Source: Chitinophaga sp. (lineage in GTDB: Bacteria; Bacteroidota; Bacteroidia; Chitinophagales; Chitinophagaceae). From it: a stretch of DNA of 64,000 nucleotides. Positions 17,776-26,575 of the stretch are shown piece by piece (the first letter of the stretch is position 1; each line of letters starts with the position of its first letter). The notes beneath the pieces were generated by a model. It did no database searches and was not told where the DNA came from. It saw only the letters and a program-made list of their open reading frames with translations. A program made the translations under genes and the position numbers. Location: NCBI RefSeq assembly GCF_019236475.1, contig NZ_JAFAIX010000009.1:496001-560000 (forward strand), given 5' to 3'.

Positions 17776-18759
17776 TTATTTTGCTACAACGGTAGTATCA
17801 TTTTGCCAGTTATTTTCAGTGATGGAGATCCCCACTGGAATACCAGGACTCTGAGGGGCAGTAATGCTGACAGTAGTCATCGTATTACGTTTGGGACGTA
17901 ATATGATACTTCCCAAATTGATGATACTTCCATTGGCACGGGACCATCTCAGCTTAAGCGGTAAATTCCGCATTTGATCCGAAGAAATAAAATCATTTGT
18001 AGTATAAGTGAAGCTGGTAGTAGCTAGATCACTGACCGGCACTATTTTAGACTGCGTTGTCCAGTCATAATCTATCATCAGATTGCCATCGTAAAAGTTT
18101 TGAGGCTTGAAACGCACCCCAAAAATCATTCGCTTCAACGAAACTGCTAGGGAAGTGGGTGTAGTATTCGGCATAGTGCTTTGATAAAAGCCCCAATAAC
18201 ATTCCAGCTCTGAATTGCGGTAGGTGTCATAGCCGTTTAGATAGTTGGCCACATTAAAGTAGCCTAGCGTATCCAGGAAGGTGTAATTTATCTTATTAGG
18301 GCCAGTCATATCTGTTGACATACTATTCGCAATGTGAAGGTTCAGCGGATTGCCTGGTAAGAAACGACCTCCGTTTATACTGTCGGTATATTCGTACAAT
18401 CCCAGCCCAGTACCTCTTTTAATAGCAACAACTCTTATAATGTAATTAATGCCTTTTGGAACTGTGACATAAATGGCATTCGGGTCAGTGTATATCCCTT
18501 GTGCGAAAGGAGAACCTCCGCTATAACGTACATCCACTGCATAGATAACACTATCCGGAGTGATACGTGCATTGCTCGCCTGACGGCCCAGTGGGGATTC
18601 CCCTGTTTGTATTTCTCCAGTTAGGTCCAGTTTAACTTTCATCGTTTCTCCAGACCATTTAGGATCCGTTTTTCCAGGCGCAGAGTCATTTTTCTTACAT
18701 GCATACAATACCGACATTAGGATCAATGATCCTAACACCAGGGCTTTAGGTGTTTTCAT
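17776..18759 (-). CDS. Lipoprotein of unknown function, copy B
   Basis: 327 residues, a tandem paralogue of the gene at 16575. The leader is nearly identical (MKTPKALVLGSLILMSVLYACKKND), with stretches such as GRQASNARI, GGRFLPGNPLN, YRNSEL and NLMIDYDW conserved, while the middle diverges (FLDTLGYFNVANYL against FLDSLSYFAVATSQ). The near-identical signal peptides against diverged bodies suggest either recent gene conversion at the 5' end or diversifying change in the exposed part. Role unknown. Confidence 0.8.
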   Translation of the reverse strand: MKTPKALVLGSLILMSVLYACKKNDSAPGKTDPKWSGETMKVKLDLTGEIQTGESPLGRQASNARITPDSVIYAVDVRYSGGSPFAQGIYTDPNAIYVTVPKGINYIIRVVAIKRGTGLGLYEYTDSINGGRFLPGNPLNLHIANSMSTDMTGPNKINYTFLDTLGYFNVANYLNGYDTYRNSELECYWGFYQSTMPNTTPTSLAVSLKRMIFGVRFKPQNFYDGNLMIDYDWTTQSKIVPVSDLATTSFTYTTNDFISSDQMRNLPLKLRWSRANGSIINLGSIILRPKRNTMTTVSITAPQSPGIPVGISITENNWQNDTTVVAK

Positions 18760-18896
18760 ATTTATTCGGGTTTAATTAAAGAGAAATAGGCTACAAACAT
18801 TTCATTGACATAACGACTTAACAGTAACAAAAATAGGGAGGAATATTTGAACGTCGCGCTTTCCCGAAATGAATATTTTAGGCTAGACAAAATTAA

Positions 18897-18926
18897 AACG
18901 GCCATATGTGATTGCATATGGCCGTT
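18897..18926 (-). terminator. Terminator of the serine hydrolase gene
   Basis: ACGGCCATATG pairs with CATATGGCCGT around a 6-base loop; on the minus strand the stem is followed by TTTTAATTTTG. It lies directly after the stop of the gene at 18931. Confidence 0.85.
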
Positions 18927-18930
18927 ACCG

Positions 18931-20127
18931 TTATTTCTCAGGAATTGCTTCCAATAGTTTACCTATCATTTCCCCAATGGCTTTACTTTCTATCCATCGT
19001 ACAACGGCTACCAGATTATGTTCTGGATCTACGTAAATAATATTAGCGCCATTGCCAATATGGATAAACGAAGATACTGGCGCTTTAGTAGCTAGTTTGT
19101 GATCGGTATTCAAGAACCAATTCATATAGCCGTAACCGGTATTAGCAGTGGTAGGTGTCAACGACTGCTTTACCCACTGTTCAGATAATAACCTGTTACC
19201 ATTCCAGATGCCTCTGTGCAGCGTCAAGAGCCCGAATCTCCCCATGTCATATGCATTGATATACATCCCACCACCATAGTGGCCGCCGCCACTCACAGAT
19301 TGGACGGGCTGTCCGTCCAGCACGATCCACGCATTGTTATATCCCATCCAACGCCATGTAGTGGAGGCGCCTATCGGTTCCATAATGTACTGTTTCAGTA
19401 TTTGTGGCAATGGCTGACGCCACACGCTCGTAGCCGCCAATGCGAGGGCATTTACCCTTGTATCATTGTATTTCCAAACAGTGCCAGGTGCATGTCGTGG
19501 ACGCGTTTTCCAACTGCTGAAATTACTATCTGGCCGATCTGCCCAATCAGGTTTTCCCCATAAGGTGCCTTCCCAATCACTCGTTTGACGCAGCATCACT
19601 TCCCAGGTCAATTGGCGGTTATGCGCAGATGCAAAAGGGGTAATGATTTCCGTCGCTTGCCCTGGATGAAAAATTTCAATGGGTGGCATGTAGGCAGCTA
19701 CGGTATCATATACACTACGTATTAATCCTTTGTCCACCGCTACGCCTACCACAGCAGAGAGAAAACTTTTGGTCACACTATTGGTAATATCTACCCGCGA
19801 TGGCTGACCCCATTCCGCGACTATATACCCTTTGTAAATGATGATACCACTAGGATCTGCACGATCTATCAGTGCACCTACTGGATCGCTATATGGCTCT
19901 TTACCAAAAGATTGCCACTGCGCGGAGTCCATGTTCCTACTCTGCTTGGATTCATTTTGGATGGCAAATTGAATGGCCGCATCCAGCTTGTCGGAGCGAA
20001 GGCCCATCGTTGCTGGTGCTCGATGCTCCCAACTGCCTTGCGGAGGGAAATACGATGTAGAAGATGGTTGCTGCGCCTGTGCTGAAACGGATGCTACTAA
20101 CAGCGCTACCCAAATGATTTGTTTCAT
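18931..20127 (-). CDS. Secreted serine hydrolase, class C beta-lactamase fold
   Basis: 398 residues from the ATG at 20127, which gives a clean signal peptide (MKQIIWVALLVASVSAQAQQ). The catalytic Ser and Lys are in the SxxK motif NSVTKSFLSAVVG, the Tyr in WKYNDTRVNALAL (YxN), and a GNGANIIYVDPEHNLVAVV stretch is near the third motif. The fold is shared by D-aminopeptidases, esterases and penicillin-binding proteins, so the substrate is open. Divergent from the small membrane protein gene at 20207. Confidence 0.85.
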   Translation of the reverse strand: MKQIIWVALLVASVSAQAQQPSSTSYFPPQGSWEHRAPATMGLRSDKLDAAIQFAIQNESKQSRNMDSAQWQSFGKEPYSDPVGALIDRADPSGIIIYKGYIVAEWGQPSRVDITNSVTKSFLSAVVGVAVDKGLIRSVYDTVAAYMPPIEIFHPGQATEIITPFASAHNRQLTWEVMLRQTSDWEGTLWGKPDWADRPDSNFSSWKTRPRHAPGTVWKYNDTRVNALALAATSVWRQPLPQILKQYIMEPIGASTTWRWMGYNNAWIVLDGQPVQSVSGGGHYGGGMYINAYDMGRFGLLTLHRGIWNGNRLLSEQWVKQSLTPTTANTGYGYMNWFLNTDHKLATKAPVSSFIHIGNGANIIYVDPEHNLVAVVRWIESKAIGEMIGKLLEAIPEK

Positions 20128-20206
20128 ACAGATAAAAATAAATGTTTGTAGAGACGAAAACAAGAGAGAATATTTACCTTTCCACCAGAATTATTGTAGA
20201 CGGCCC

Positions 20207-20680
20207 ATGAAACGAATTTACACCACCGAGACTTTTGAACTGCCTACATGGAGAAAGGTTGGTTTGATGATTACGCTCGTGCTATGCGTGGGGGGATGCG
20301 TGCTGACCATATGGCAACTCCAGGAAGACCCAGTGTTTTTGATTGCCACCCTCGTATTCCTACTGGTATCTGTTTCCATGTATTTTTACATGCATGCCAA
20401 ACTGGAGATTTCAGACGAAGGCATCGTCTTTTTCAATGGAATGAAATCCCTGCATATAGATTGGAACACTATTTCATCGGTGGATTTGAAACTGGTAGGT
20501 AAATATTCCGATCCTCAAATATTTATCCATTACAATAATACCAAACTCTCGCTGGCAGCTTCTTTTTATGGTAAAAAACAATTGAAAGGAATTTTAGATT
20601 TACTGGAGATGAAAGTCGCTCCGGACTTGTTTACGCCGGCTTATCAGCAACTGCGGACAGAAAGACTACAAAGTGCCTAA
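20207..20680 (+). CDS. Small two-helix membrane protein (STM3941-like)
   Basis: 157 residues from the ATG at 20207; the longer open frame to 19973 runs through the divergent hydrolase gene and is not believed. Two hydrophobic segments (KVGLMITLVLCVGGCVLTIW and VFLIATLVFLLVSVSMYFYM) are followed by a PH-like soluble domain (LEISDEGIVFFNGMKSLHID, then WNTISSVDLKLVG). The pattern recalls the STM3941 family of unknown function. Closely followed by the oxidoreductase gene, though a 62-base gap separates them. Confidence 0.7.
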   Translation: MKRIYTTETFELPTWRKVGLMITLVLCVGGCVLTIWQLQEDPVFLIATLVFLLVSVSMYFYMHAKLEISDEGIVFFNGMKSLHIDWNTISSVDLKLVGKYSDPQIFIHYNNTKLSLAASFYGKKQLKGILDLLEMKVAPDLFTPAYQQLRTERLQSA

Positions 20681-20742
20681 TAGGGGCCATTGGGGGTGTG
20701 ATATTTTTTTTGTATTTTAATCACAACCATCAATTCCACATT

Positions 20743-21840
20743 ATGAACTCACGTCGTCGTTTTCTGCAAAAAATGGCTATCACCGCGGCGGGCCTTCCTT
20801 TGCTGCGTTACCAGGCACTCGCTGGAACATTTAATAAAGATGAACCTGTTTTGCGTGTTGCCCTAATGGGCCTCGGTAGTTACGCCAATCGCGTGGCGGA
20901 TGCTATGAAAGCATGCACCAAAGCAAAGATTACAGGCGCTATCAGCGGAACCCCTAATAAGTTGGTCGATTGGCAGCAGCGGTTCAGCATTCCTGCAAAG
21001 AACTGCTATAACTACGAAAATTTCGATCAGATAAAAAACAACCCGGATATTGACGTGGTGTACATCACTACGCCCAATGCCCTGCATCATAGCCAGGTGT
21101 TACGTGTAGCCGCTGCCGGTAAACATGTGATCTGTGAAAAGCCAATGGCGCTCAATGCCAAAGAAGGCCAAGAAATGGTGGACGCCTGTCGGAAAGCCGG
21201 TGTACAGCTACTGGTAGCCTATCGGATGCACTTTGAACCAAAAACGCTCGCTATAACGGAAATGCGCAAACGAAATGAATTTGGAAAAATCATGTTTTTC
21301 CAAGGACAATGTGGTTTTCGTATAGGCGACCCTACACAATGGCGATTGAATAAGGAACTCGCCGGAGGAGGCTCCCTTATGGACATCGGTATTTACGCCA
21401 TCAATGGCGCCCGCTATATGGTGGGAGAGGAGCCCGTTTGGATTACGGCCCAAGAAATAAAAACAGATCCCGTGAAATTCAAACCTGGCGTGGATGAAAC
21501 CATCCAATTCCAACTGGGTTTTCCAAGCGGAGCCATCGCATCTTGCCTCTCTACTTATAACATGAATTACCTAGACCGCTTCTACCTCAACGGAGAAAAA
21601 GGATTCGCGGAATTACAGCCTTCCACGGGTTATGGGCCCATCAAAGGCAGAACCCACCAGGGAGAGCTTACACAGCCACATATCACCCATCAAACAGTAC
21701 AAATGGAAGAGATGGCAGATATACTGCTGAGAGGGAAAAAGCCGGCTATACCAGTGGATGGAGCGGAAGGTGTGCGAGACCTGAAAATCATCGACGCCAT
21801 TTATGCCGCTGTGCGCAGCGGGAAAAAGGAAATGCTGTAA
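20743..21840 (+). CDS. Gfo/Idh/MocA oxidoreductase with Tat signal
   Basis: 365 residues from the ATG at 20743. The start MNSRRRFLQKMAITAAGLPL is a twin-arginine signal, so the enzyme is exported folded with its NAD(P). The Rossmann motif is RVALMGLGSYANRVADAM, the family signature EKPMALNAKEGQEM, and the catalytic region GGGSLMDIGIYAINGARYM. It resembles glucose-fructose oxidoreductase types that oxidise sugars, possibly giving 3-keto sugars. An upstream in-frame start at 20698 adds 15 residues before the Tat leader and is less likely. Confidence 0.88.
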   Translation: MNSRRRFLQKMAITAAGLPLLRYQALAGTFNKDEPVLRVALMGLGSYANRVADAMKACTKAKITGAISGTPNKLVDWQQRFSIPAKNCYNYENFDQIKNNPDIDVVYITTPNALHHSQVLRVAAAGKHVICEKPMALNAKEGQEMVDACRKAGVQLLVAYRMHFEPKTLAITEMRKRNEFGKIMFFQGQCGFRIGDPTQWRLNKELAGGGSLMDIGIYAINGARYMVGEEPVWITAQEIKTDPVKFKPGVDETIQFQLGFPSGAIASCLSTYNMNYLDRFYLNGEKGFAELQPSTGYGPIKGRTHQGELTQPHITHQTVQMEEMADILLRGKKPAIPVDGAEGVRDLKIIDAIYAAVRSGKKEML

Positions 21841-21854
21841 AAGCACAAAAAAAA

Positions 21855-21873
21855 CCGGCAATAACGCTGCCGG
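21855..21873 (-). terminator. Terminator-like hairpin facing the minus strand
   Basis: CCGGCA pairs with TGCCGG around a short loop; the T-run is on the minus strand (A-run on the plus strand), so it is oriented against the preceding plus-strand gene. No minus-strand gene that would need it is seen in 21.9-22.1 kb. The stretch 21880-22134 holds no gene. Confidence 0.4.
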
Positions 21874-22134
21874 CCGGCGACTCATTTGCTGGAGCAATTA
21901 CAAACTATAGACTGGACTACCGTAAAGGTCATTGTGGATATGCCCGTGAAGGCTGGCTACCTTCTGTAGCTGGAAATGCGGGAAAATGGCTACAACTATC
22001 CATGACCTTGATCCGCATTAACTATACGGTAAGACCCTGCTAGCAAATGTAAACTGGTTACCTTGAGCCTATATATAACCATTTAGTAAGGAAAAAGTTT
22101 GGTTAGTTGTGCTAACGTTGTTGCTCTTTCGCCT

Positions 22135-22216
22135 GTTGTTCCTGCCCAACGGGCAGGAACAACGAAAAAAATAAAGGAACCGGAAATTGACGTCGCAGAC
22201 GTCAATTTCCGGTTCC
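22135..22216 (+). repeat. Composite two-hairpin intergenic element, copy 3
   Basis: Hairpin A is GTTGTTCCTGCCC (22135-22147) paired with GGGCAGGAACAAC (22151-22163); a C-to-T change in one arm is matched by a G-to-A change in the other. After CGAAAAAAATAAA comes hairpin B, a 19-bp perfect stem (22176-22194 with 22198-22216), with the constant core and a new outer sequence GGAACCGGAAA. It lies between two genes that are both on the plus strand. Confidence 0.9.
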
Positions 22217-22285
22217 ACAAAAATCAACAAAACCGTTACTCCGTATATCCATCACAGTTATACATCAAAATACTATATTTGATAC

Positions 22286-23173
22286 ATGAAATGGACTATT
22301 TCCGCATATAGTACGGCCTTGTTTGCAACCTGGTATTTCGTAGAAGAACTAGGCATATTATTCGATGCCGGCGATGGCCTAACCTCCGCCCTATTGCAGA
22401 AAAGCCGTAAGATCAATCATGTATTTATTTCTCATGCCGATAGAGATCATCTCACCGGCCTACTACAATTAAATCAACTGAATGCCCGCGAAGGCTTTCC
22501 TATCATTTATTACCCCCGCGATAGTCGTTCTTTCCCTGCGATGGCGGATTTCCTCCAGCGGTTTGACCCACATACTTCCGGCATCCAATGGAAACCAGTG
22601 GCCCCCGGAGATGAAATCTGGCTGAACGAACACCTCGTAGTGGTGCCTGTCAGGAATGAACATGTAAACGCGCCACCAGATGTTATCCGCAGCCTGAGCT
22701 ATAAACTGATAGAAGTAAAGCAAAAGATAAAACCCGACCTCGTTGGATTGCCGCCGCAAGAAATTAAACGCATCATCCTGGAACAGGGTAAGGAAAATAC
22801 GACGATGGAAGTGAGACGCACACTGCTCGGTTATTCCGGCGATACGCCAGTAGAAGATTTGCAGCGCTGGGACCAAACAGATATCCTCATCCATGAAGCT
22901 ACCTTCATTAGCAGCGAAGGAGATATCCCCGCCAAAGGTTATAAGAATAAGCATAGTCGCTTAGAAGAAGTGCTGTTGATGGTAAGTAAATTGGAGGTGA
23001 AGCAATTGATCCTGGGACATTTTTCCACCCGCTACGACGCCCATCAAATAGATGAGGCCATCCTTACTTTATGCCGCAAATATGCCGTCCATATCCCGGT
23101 TTATCGCGTGCTGCCAGGCGCCACGATGTGGGATATCCTGCACCAATCCCCCGTGAACCAGTCGCTTTTATAG
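22286..23173 (+). CDS. MBL-fold metallo-hydrolase (RNase Z-like)
   Basis: 295 residues. The metal site is seen in HVFISHADRDHLTGLLQL (H-x-D-x-D-H), with a further ligand region in DILIHEATFISSEGD and the late His in LILGHFSTRYD. ILFDAGDGLTSALLQ and YSGDTPVEDLQRWD match the RNase Z/ElaC-like branch, which acts on tRNA 3' ends, though many relatives hydrolyse other phosphodiesters. A TATATTTG box (22274-22281) sits only four bases before the ATG, hinting at a very short or absent leader. Confidence 0.8.
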   Translation: MKWTISAYSTALFATWYFVEELGILFDAGDGLTSALLQKSRKINHVFISHADRDHLTGLLQLNQLNAREGFPIIYYPRDSRSFPAMADFLQRFDPHTSGIQWKPVAPGDEIWLNEHLVVVPVRNEHVNAPPDVIRSLSYKLIEVKQKIKPDLVGLPPQEIKRIILEQGKENTTMEVRRTLLGYSGDTPVEDLQRWDQTDILIHEATFISSEGDIPAKGYKNKHSRLEEVLLMVSKLEVKQLILGHFSTRYDAHQIDEAILTLCRKYAVHIPVYRVLPGATMWDILHQSPVNQSLL

Positions 23174-23244
23174 CGACTCGTGTCTTCCGAAATAATATAT
23201 AAACTATTGATAATTAATAAAATGTGATTTTTTAAAATTAATAG

Positions 23245-23276
23245 TTTGAATTCCAACAGTTTTAATTTTAACTTTG
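23245..23276 (+). promoter_or_regulatory. Bacteroidota-type promoter of the efflux operon
   Basis: TTTG at 23245-23248, a 20-base spacer, then TAACTTTG at 23269-23276, an exact fit to the Bacteroidota -33/-7 consensus. It lies 21 bases before the start codon of the transporter gene. Confidence 0.75.
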
Positions 23277-23297
23277 TGTGGCTAATTTGAAAAAGCT

Positions 23298-24881
23298 ATG
23301 CAACAGGAGCTACCCTCGCTAGTAGAGTATGGACCACGGAGAGCAATTATCACGATTACCGCTGTCGTATGCGCGTTATTGGAAATTATTGACACCACCA
23401 TTGTAAACGTTGCCCTTCCAGATATGAGAGGGAGTCTCGGCGCTACCCTCAACGAAGTAAGCTGGGTCATCACGGCTTATTCCCTCGCCAATGTTATCAT
23501 CGTTCCGATGACCAGTTGGTTGTCGCAGCAATTTGGCCGCCGAAATTACTTTGCTACATCTGTTATACTGTTTACTGTTTGCTCTTTCCTTTGTGGTAAC
23601 GCTACCAATATCTGGGAGTTGGTGGTATTCCGTTTCCTCCAGGGCCTCGGTGGCGGCGCGCTACTGGTAACCTCGCAAACCATCATCACGGAAAGTTGGC
23701 CTACAGAGAAAAGAGCGACGGCACAAGCGATTTATACGCTGGGCGTGATCGTAGGACCTACCCTCGGCCCTCCATTAGGCGGTTATATCATCGATCATTA
23801 TGCTTGGCCATATATCTTCTACATCAATATTCCAGTTGGAATTGTGGCAGCATTGCTGACCATGCAATTTGTTCGCAGTCCGCAGTATGAAGAGAAACGC
23901 AGCGCCTCTCAGGTCGACTGGTTGGGCATCTTCCTACTGGCTGTCGGGATTGGATCTTTGCAATTTGTATTGGAAAAAGGACAGGAAGAAGATTGGTTTA
24001 GCAGTGCGTTGATAATTATCTTGTCTGTAATCGCAGTTTTTGGTATCTTCTTCTTTATTTGGCGACAGTGGGTATACCAATACCCAGTGGTGGAATTAAG
24101 GGTATTGCGAAATGGAAATCTTCGTATAGGCGTGATACTTTCTTTTATCATGGGATTTGGACTGTTTGGGTCCACGTTTGTTATACCGTTATATACCCAA
24201 TCTCTACTCGGATGGACGGCCCAACAATCGGGGATGTTACAATTGCCCAGTACCATCTTTGTAGCAGTGATGATGCCCGTAGTGGCCATCCTGATACAGA
24301 AAGGAGTACCACAGAAATACCTGATAGCCATCGGTATGACGGTGTTCTTTATTTATAGTTTACTATCGTATAAAGTTTTGGGGCCCGACACGTCTTCGGC
24401 CGACTTCTTCTGGGTCCTCATCATCCGTGGATTCGGATTGGGATTATTATCGGTGCCCGTGAGTACGATGTCGTTATCCACGCTGAAAGGGAAGGAGATC
24501 GGGCAGGGGGCGGCCTTCTCCGGCATGATGCGCCAATTGGGAGGCGCTTTCGGGGTGGCGTTGATATCCACTTTCGTGACCCGTCAGACGGATTTACACC
24601 GCAGTACGATCGTAGATCACCTGGATGTCAACAATCCGGCGGTGATGAACAGGATCGCTCAAACCGCGGCCACGATGCATGCTAAAGGGTTTGATATTGC
24701 TACCGCCCAACAGAAAGCCTACGCGCTACTGGATGCCACAGTGATGAAACAGGCTACTATCCGGTCGTACATGGATGTATTTATCTGGGTAGGGGTGATG
24801 TTCCTGGTTTGTGTGCCTTTCGTATTGCTATTTGTGAAAAACTCCAAGAACAAGGTAAATATGGCCGATGCGGCACATTAA
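23298..24881 (+). CDS. DHA2-family MFS drug efflux permease (EmrB/QacA type)
   Basis: 527 residues with 14 predicted helices. Seen are the family motif in helix 1 (LEIIDTTIVNVALPDM), motif A-like LSQQFGRRNYFATS after helix 2, and motif C (GPTLGPPLGGYIIDHYAWPY) in helix 5. It exports drugs or other hydrophobic compounds with the proton gradient, usually with an EmrA-type adaptor, which is not encoded here. It overlaps or abuts the MarR regulator gene that follows and probably is controlled by it. Confidence 0.93.
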   Translation: MQQELPSLVEYGPRRAIITITAVVCALLEIIDTTIVNVALPDMRGSLGATLNEVSWVITAYSLANVIIVPMTSWLSQQFGRRNYFATSVILFTVCSFLCGNATNIWELVVFRFLQGLGGGALLVTSQTIITESWPTEKRATAQAIYTLGVIVGPTLGPPLGGYIIDHYAWPYIFYINIPVGIVAALLTMQFVRSPQYEEKRSASQVDWLGIFLLAVGIGSLQFVLEKGQEEDWFSSALIIILSVIAVFGIFFFIWRQWVYQYPVVELRVLRNGNLRIGVILSFIMGFGLFGSTFVIPLYTQSLLGWTAQQSGMLQLPSTIFVAVMMPVVAILIQKGVPQKYLIAIGMTVFFIYSLLSYKVLGPDTSSADFFWVLIIRGFGLGLLSVPVSTMSLSTLKGKEIGQGAAFSGMMRQLGGAFGVALISTFVTRQTDLHRSTIVDHLDVNNPAVMNRIAQTAATMHAKGFDIATAQQKAYALLDATVMKQATIRSYMDVFIWVGVMFLVCVPFVLLFVKNSKNKVNMADAAH

Positions 24882-24897
24882 TGATATCTTTGTTTAT

Positions 24898-25344
24898 ATG
24901 GAACCTATATTGAATAAAGTAGATCTGGCGCGAGAACTAGGCCGGGAGACAGCAGAAGTAAGAAATGAATTGCGGCAGTTTCTGCAAAGGAAAATTAAAG
25001 AAAGTAATTGGGACATCAGTTTTGAACTGCTGGAGATCCTTGCTTTGCTCCATAAAAAAGACGGCATGATCCAGCAAGAAATCGCGGATGTTTTAATAAA
25101 AGATAAATCCAGTATCACTTACCTGATCTCTAATATGGTAAAGCGAGACTTGGTAGAAAGAATAGAAGACCAGAACGATCGCCGGAACAAACAGATCTTC
25201 CTGAAGGCTAAAGGCCGGGAGTTGCTACAACAACTTGGCCCCTGGGTGGAAGAGCTGTATACGAAGGCTACACAGGGCATTTCTGTGGAAAGCATTGCGC
25301 TGGCACTAGCAATAGCCCGTAAAATGAACGAAAATCTGAAGTAA
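24898..25344 (+). CDS. MarR-family transcriptional regulator
   Basis: 148 residues from the ATG at 24898; an in-frame ATG at 24868 overlaps the transporter end and adds ten residues. The winged helix is read from LLEILALLHKKDGMIQQEIA through DKSSITYLISNMVKRDLVER to DQNDRRNKQIFLKAKG, the wing with its DxRxK-type Asp and Arg. Such proteins usually repress an efflux gene until a phenolic or drug-like ligand binds. The position right behind the DHA2 pump fits this, although here the regulator is downstream instead of upstream. Confidence 0.9.
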   Translation: MEPILNKVDLARELGRETAEVRNELRQFLQRKIKESNWDISFELLEILALLHKKDGMIQQEIADVLIKDKSSITYLISNMVKRDLVERIEDQNDRRNKQIFLKAKGRELLQQLGPWVEELYTKATQGISVESIALALAIARKMNENLK

Positions 25345-25351
25345 CAATACA

Positions 25352-26188
25352 ATGAAAACATTACTGATACCTGTAGACGCCAATACCACCTATCTGACAT
25401 TGATGAACTATGCCGCAGCATGGGTGAAAAAATATGAATACCAGCGAGTGGTACTGTTGCAGTCACTCTATGAGAATGTTTTCAGTACCATGGCCATGTC
25501 GGCCGATTACGTAGCCGTAAATCCGGATAATATTTCCAGTCATCGTGAAGATGTGATGTGGAAACTCAATGACCTGGCACAAGCCCTCCAGAAAATGGTA
25601 GGCGGATCCATTGAAGTCACCATGGCCTGGAGCGAACTGCCTTTACTCCGTGCAGTAGTGGATGCTATCCACTCAGAAAATCCGCAACTGGTGATGCTGG
25701 AAAACAAAAATGGAGACGATATTATAAGCACTTCGCTGATAGCCATCGCCAAGGCCAGTCCTGTGAGGGTACTGGTGGTGCCCGCTGGCATGGCTTATCA
25801 GCCAGTTGAAAAGGCGCTGATACCAGTGGATTTCAAAGCCATGCAAACGCTGGATAAAATCCGCCACTTCCAACATACTCCCCTCTGGGTACCGCAAGAA
25901 CTGGTGATATTGAATGTAGACCCCCAACAACACTACCAACACCCGGATGAAGAGTTCCAAGCCGCTATGGACAAACTGAAATCCTACCTGCATAAATATA
26001 ATTTCCATGTGGAATTCCGGGATGATAAGGATGTCATCAATTGCATTGTGGATTATGCCCACACCACCAATATCCAGTTGATTGTGGCGTTACCAGGGAA
26101 ACACAGCTTCCTCTATACCCTGACGCATAAAAGTATTTCTGAAGGAATTTATAAAGCAGCCCAACTGCCGGTGATGATTCTGAAGTAG
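25352..26188 (+). CDS. Universal stress protein, tandem-domain
   Basis: 278 residues made of two Usp-like halves. The first begins MKTLLIPVDANTTYLTLMN and ends VRVLVVPAGMAY; the second begins EKALIPVDFKAMQTLDKI and ends in IYKAAQLPVMILK. The ATP-binding GxxG motif is not evident (SLIAIAKASPVRVLVVP in the first half), so this may be a non-ATP-binding type. It starts 7 bases after the MarR gene stop and is likely the third gene of the efflux operon. Confidence 0.85.
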   Translation: MKTLLIPVDANTTYLTLMNYAAAWVKKYEYQRVVLLQSLYENVFSTMAMSADYVAVNPDNISSHREDVMWKLNDLAQALQKMVGGSIEVTMAWSELPLLRAVVDAIHSENPQLVMLENKNGDDIISTSLIAIAKASPVRVLVVPAGMAYQPVEKALIPVDFKAMQTLDKIRHFQHTPLWVPQELVILNVDPQQHYQHPDEEFQAAMDKLKSYLHKYNFHVEFRDDKDVINCIVDYAHTTNIQLIVALPGKHSFLYTLTHKSISEGIYKAAQLPVMILK

Positions 26189-26420
26189 GGGTATTTTTTG
26201 GGGCGAACAATGGATGAAATTCATCTTCTTCCAAAGTCCTTGGTTTTTGAGGGAATTCTCGGACGTATTAAGTCATCGTTATAAGAATAGGGATAGTCAT
26301 AGGCGTATTTCGTAGAGTCATTAGCGTTATACAAATGTAGGGGCTTGCTACAGGTTTAAGACCCGGAAAATCACCTATTTAGATACGGGAAAAACACCCG
26401 AAATGAAGGCAAGACATCTT

Positions 26421-26503
26421 GTCGACCCTGCCCAGCGGGAAGGGTCAACGAAAAAATAAAATAAAAAAGATCGGGAGTGACATCGCAGACGTCACTCCCG
26501 ATC
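26421..26503 (+). repeat. Composite two-hairpin intergenic element, copy 4 (worn)
   Basis: Hairpin A (26421-26433 with 26437-26449) pairs at 11 of 13 positions and shows altered but matched bases (ACCC with GGGT). Hairpin B (26469-26484 with 26488-26503) has core TGACATCGCAGACGTCA with one mismatch, and a new outer sequence GATCGGGAG. A T-run follows, so this copy could end the efflux operon transcript on the plus strand. The stretch 26189-26420 has no gene. Confidence 0.88.
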
Positions 26504-26575
26504 CTTTTTTATACCCTGTCGGTTTTGTTCTATTTTCCCGATACAGGCCCATCTACCTTTGATAAAAAAAAGAAC

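Noticed and set aside
19973-20206. N-terminal extension of the small membrane protein
   Set aside because: The extra 78 codons overlap the start of the divergent serine hydrolase gene and read as antisense of its leader.
406-26503. CRISPR array reading of the repeated GTCCCTGCCC units
   Set aside because: Units are adjoining degenerate tandem repeats without distinct spacers of constant size, and no cas genes are present.
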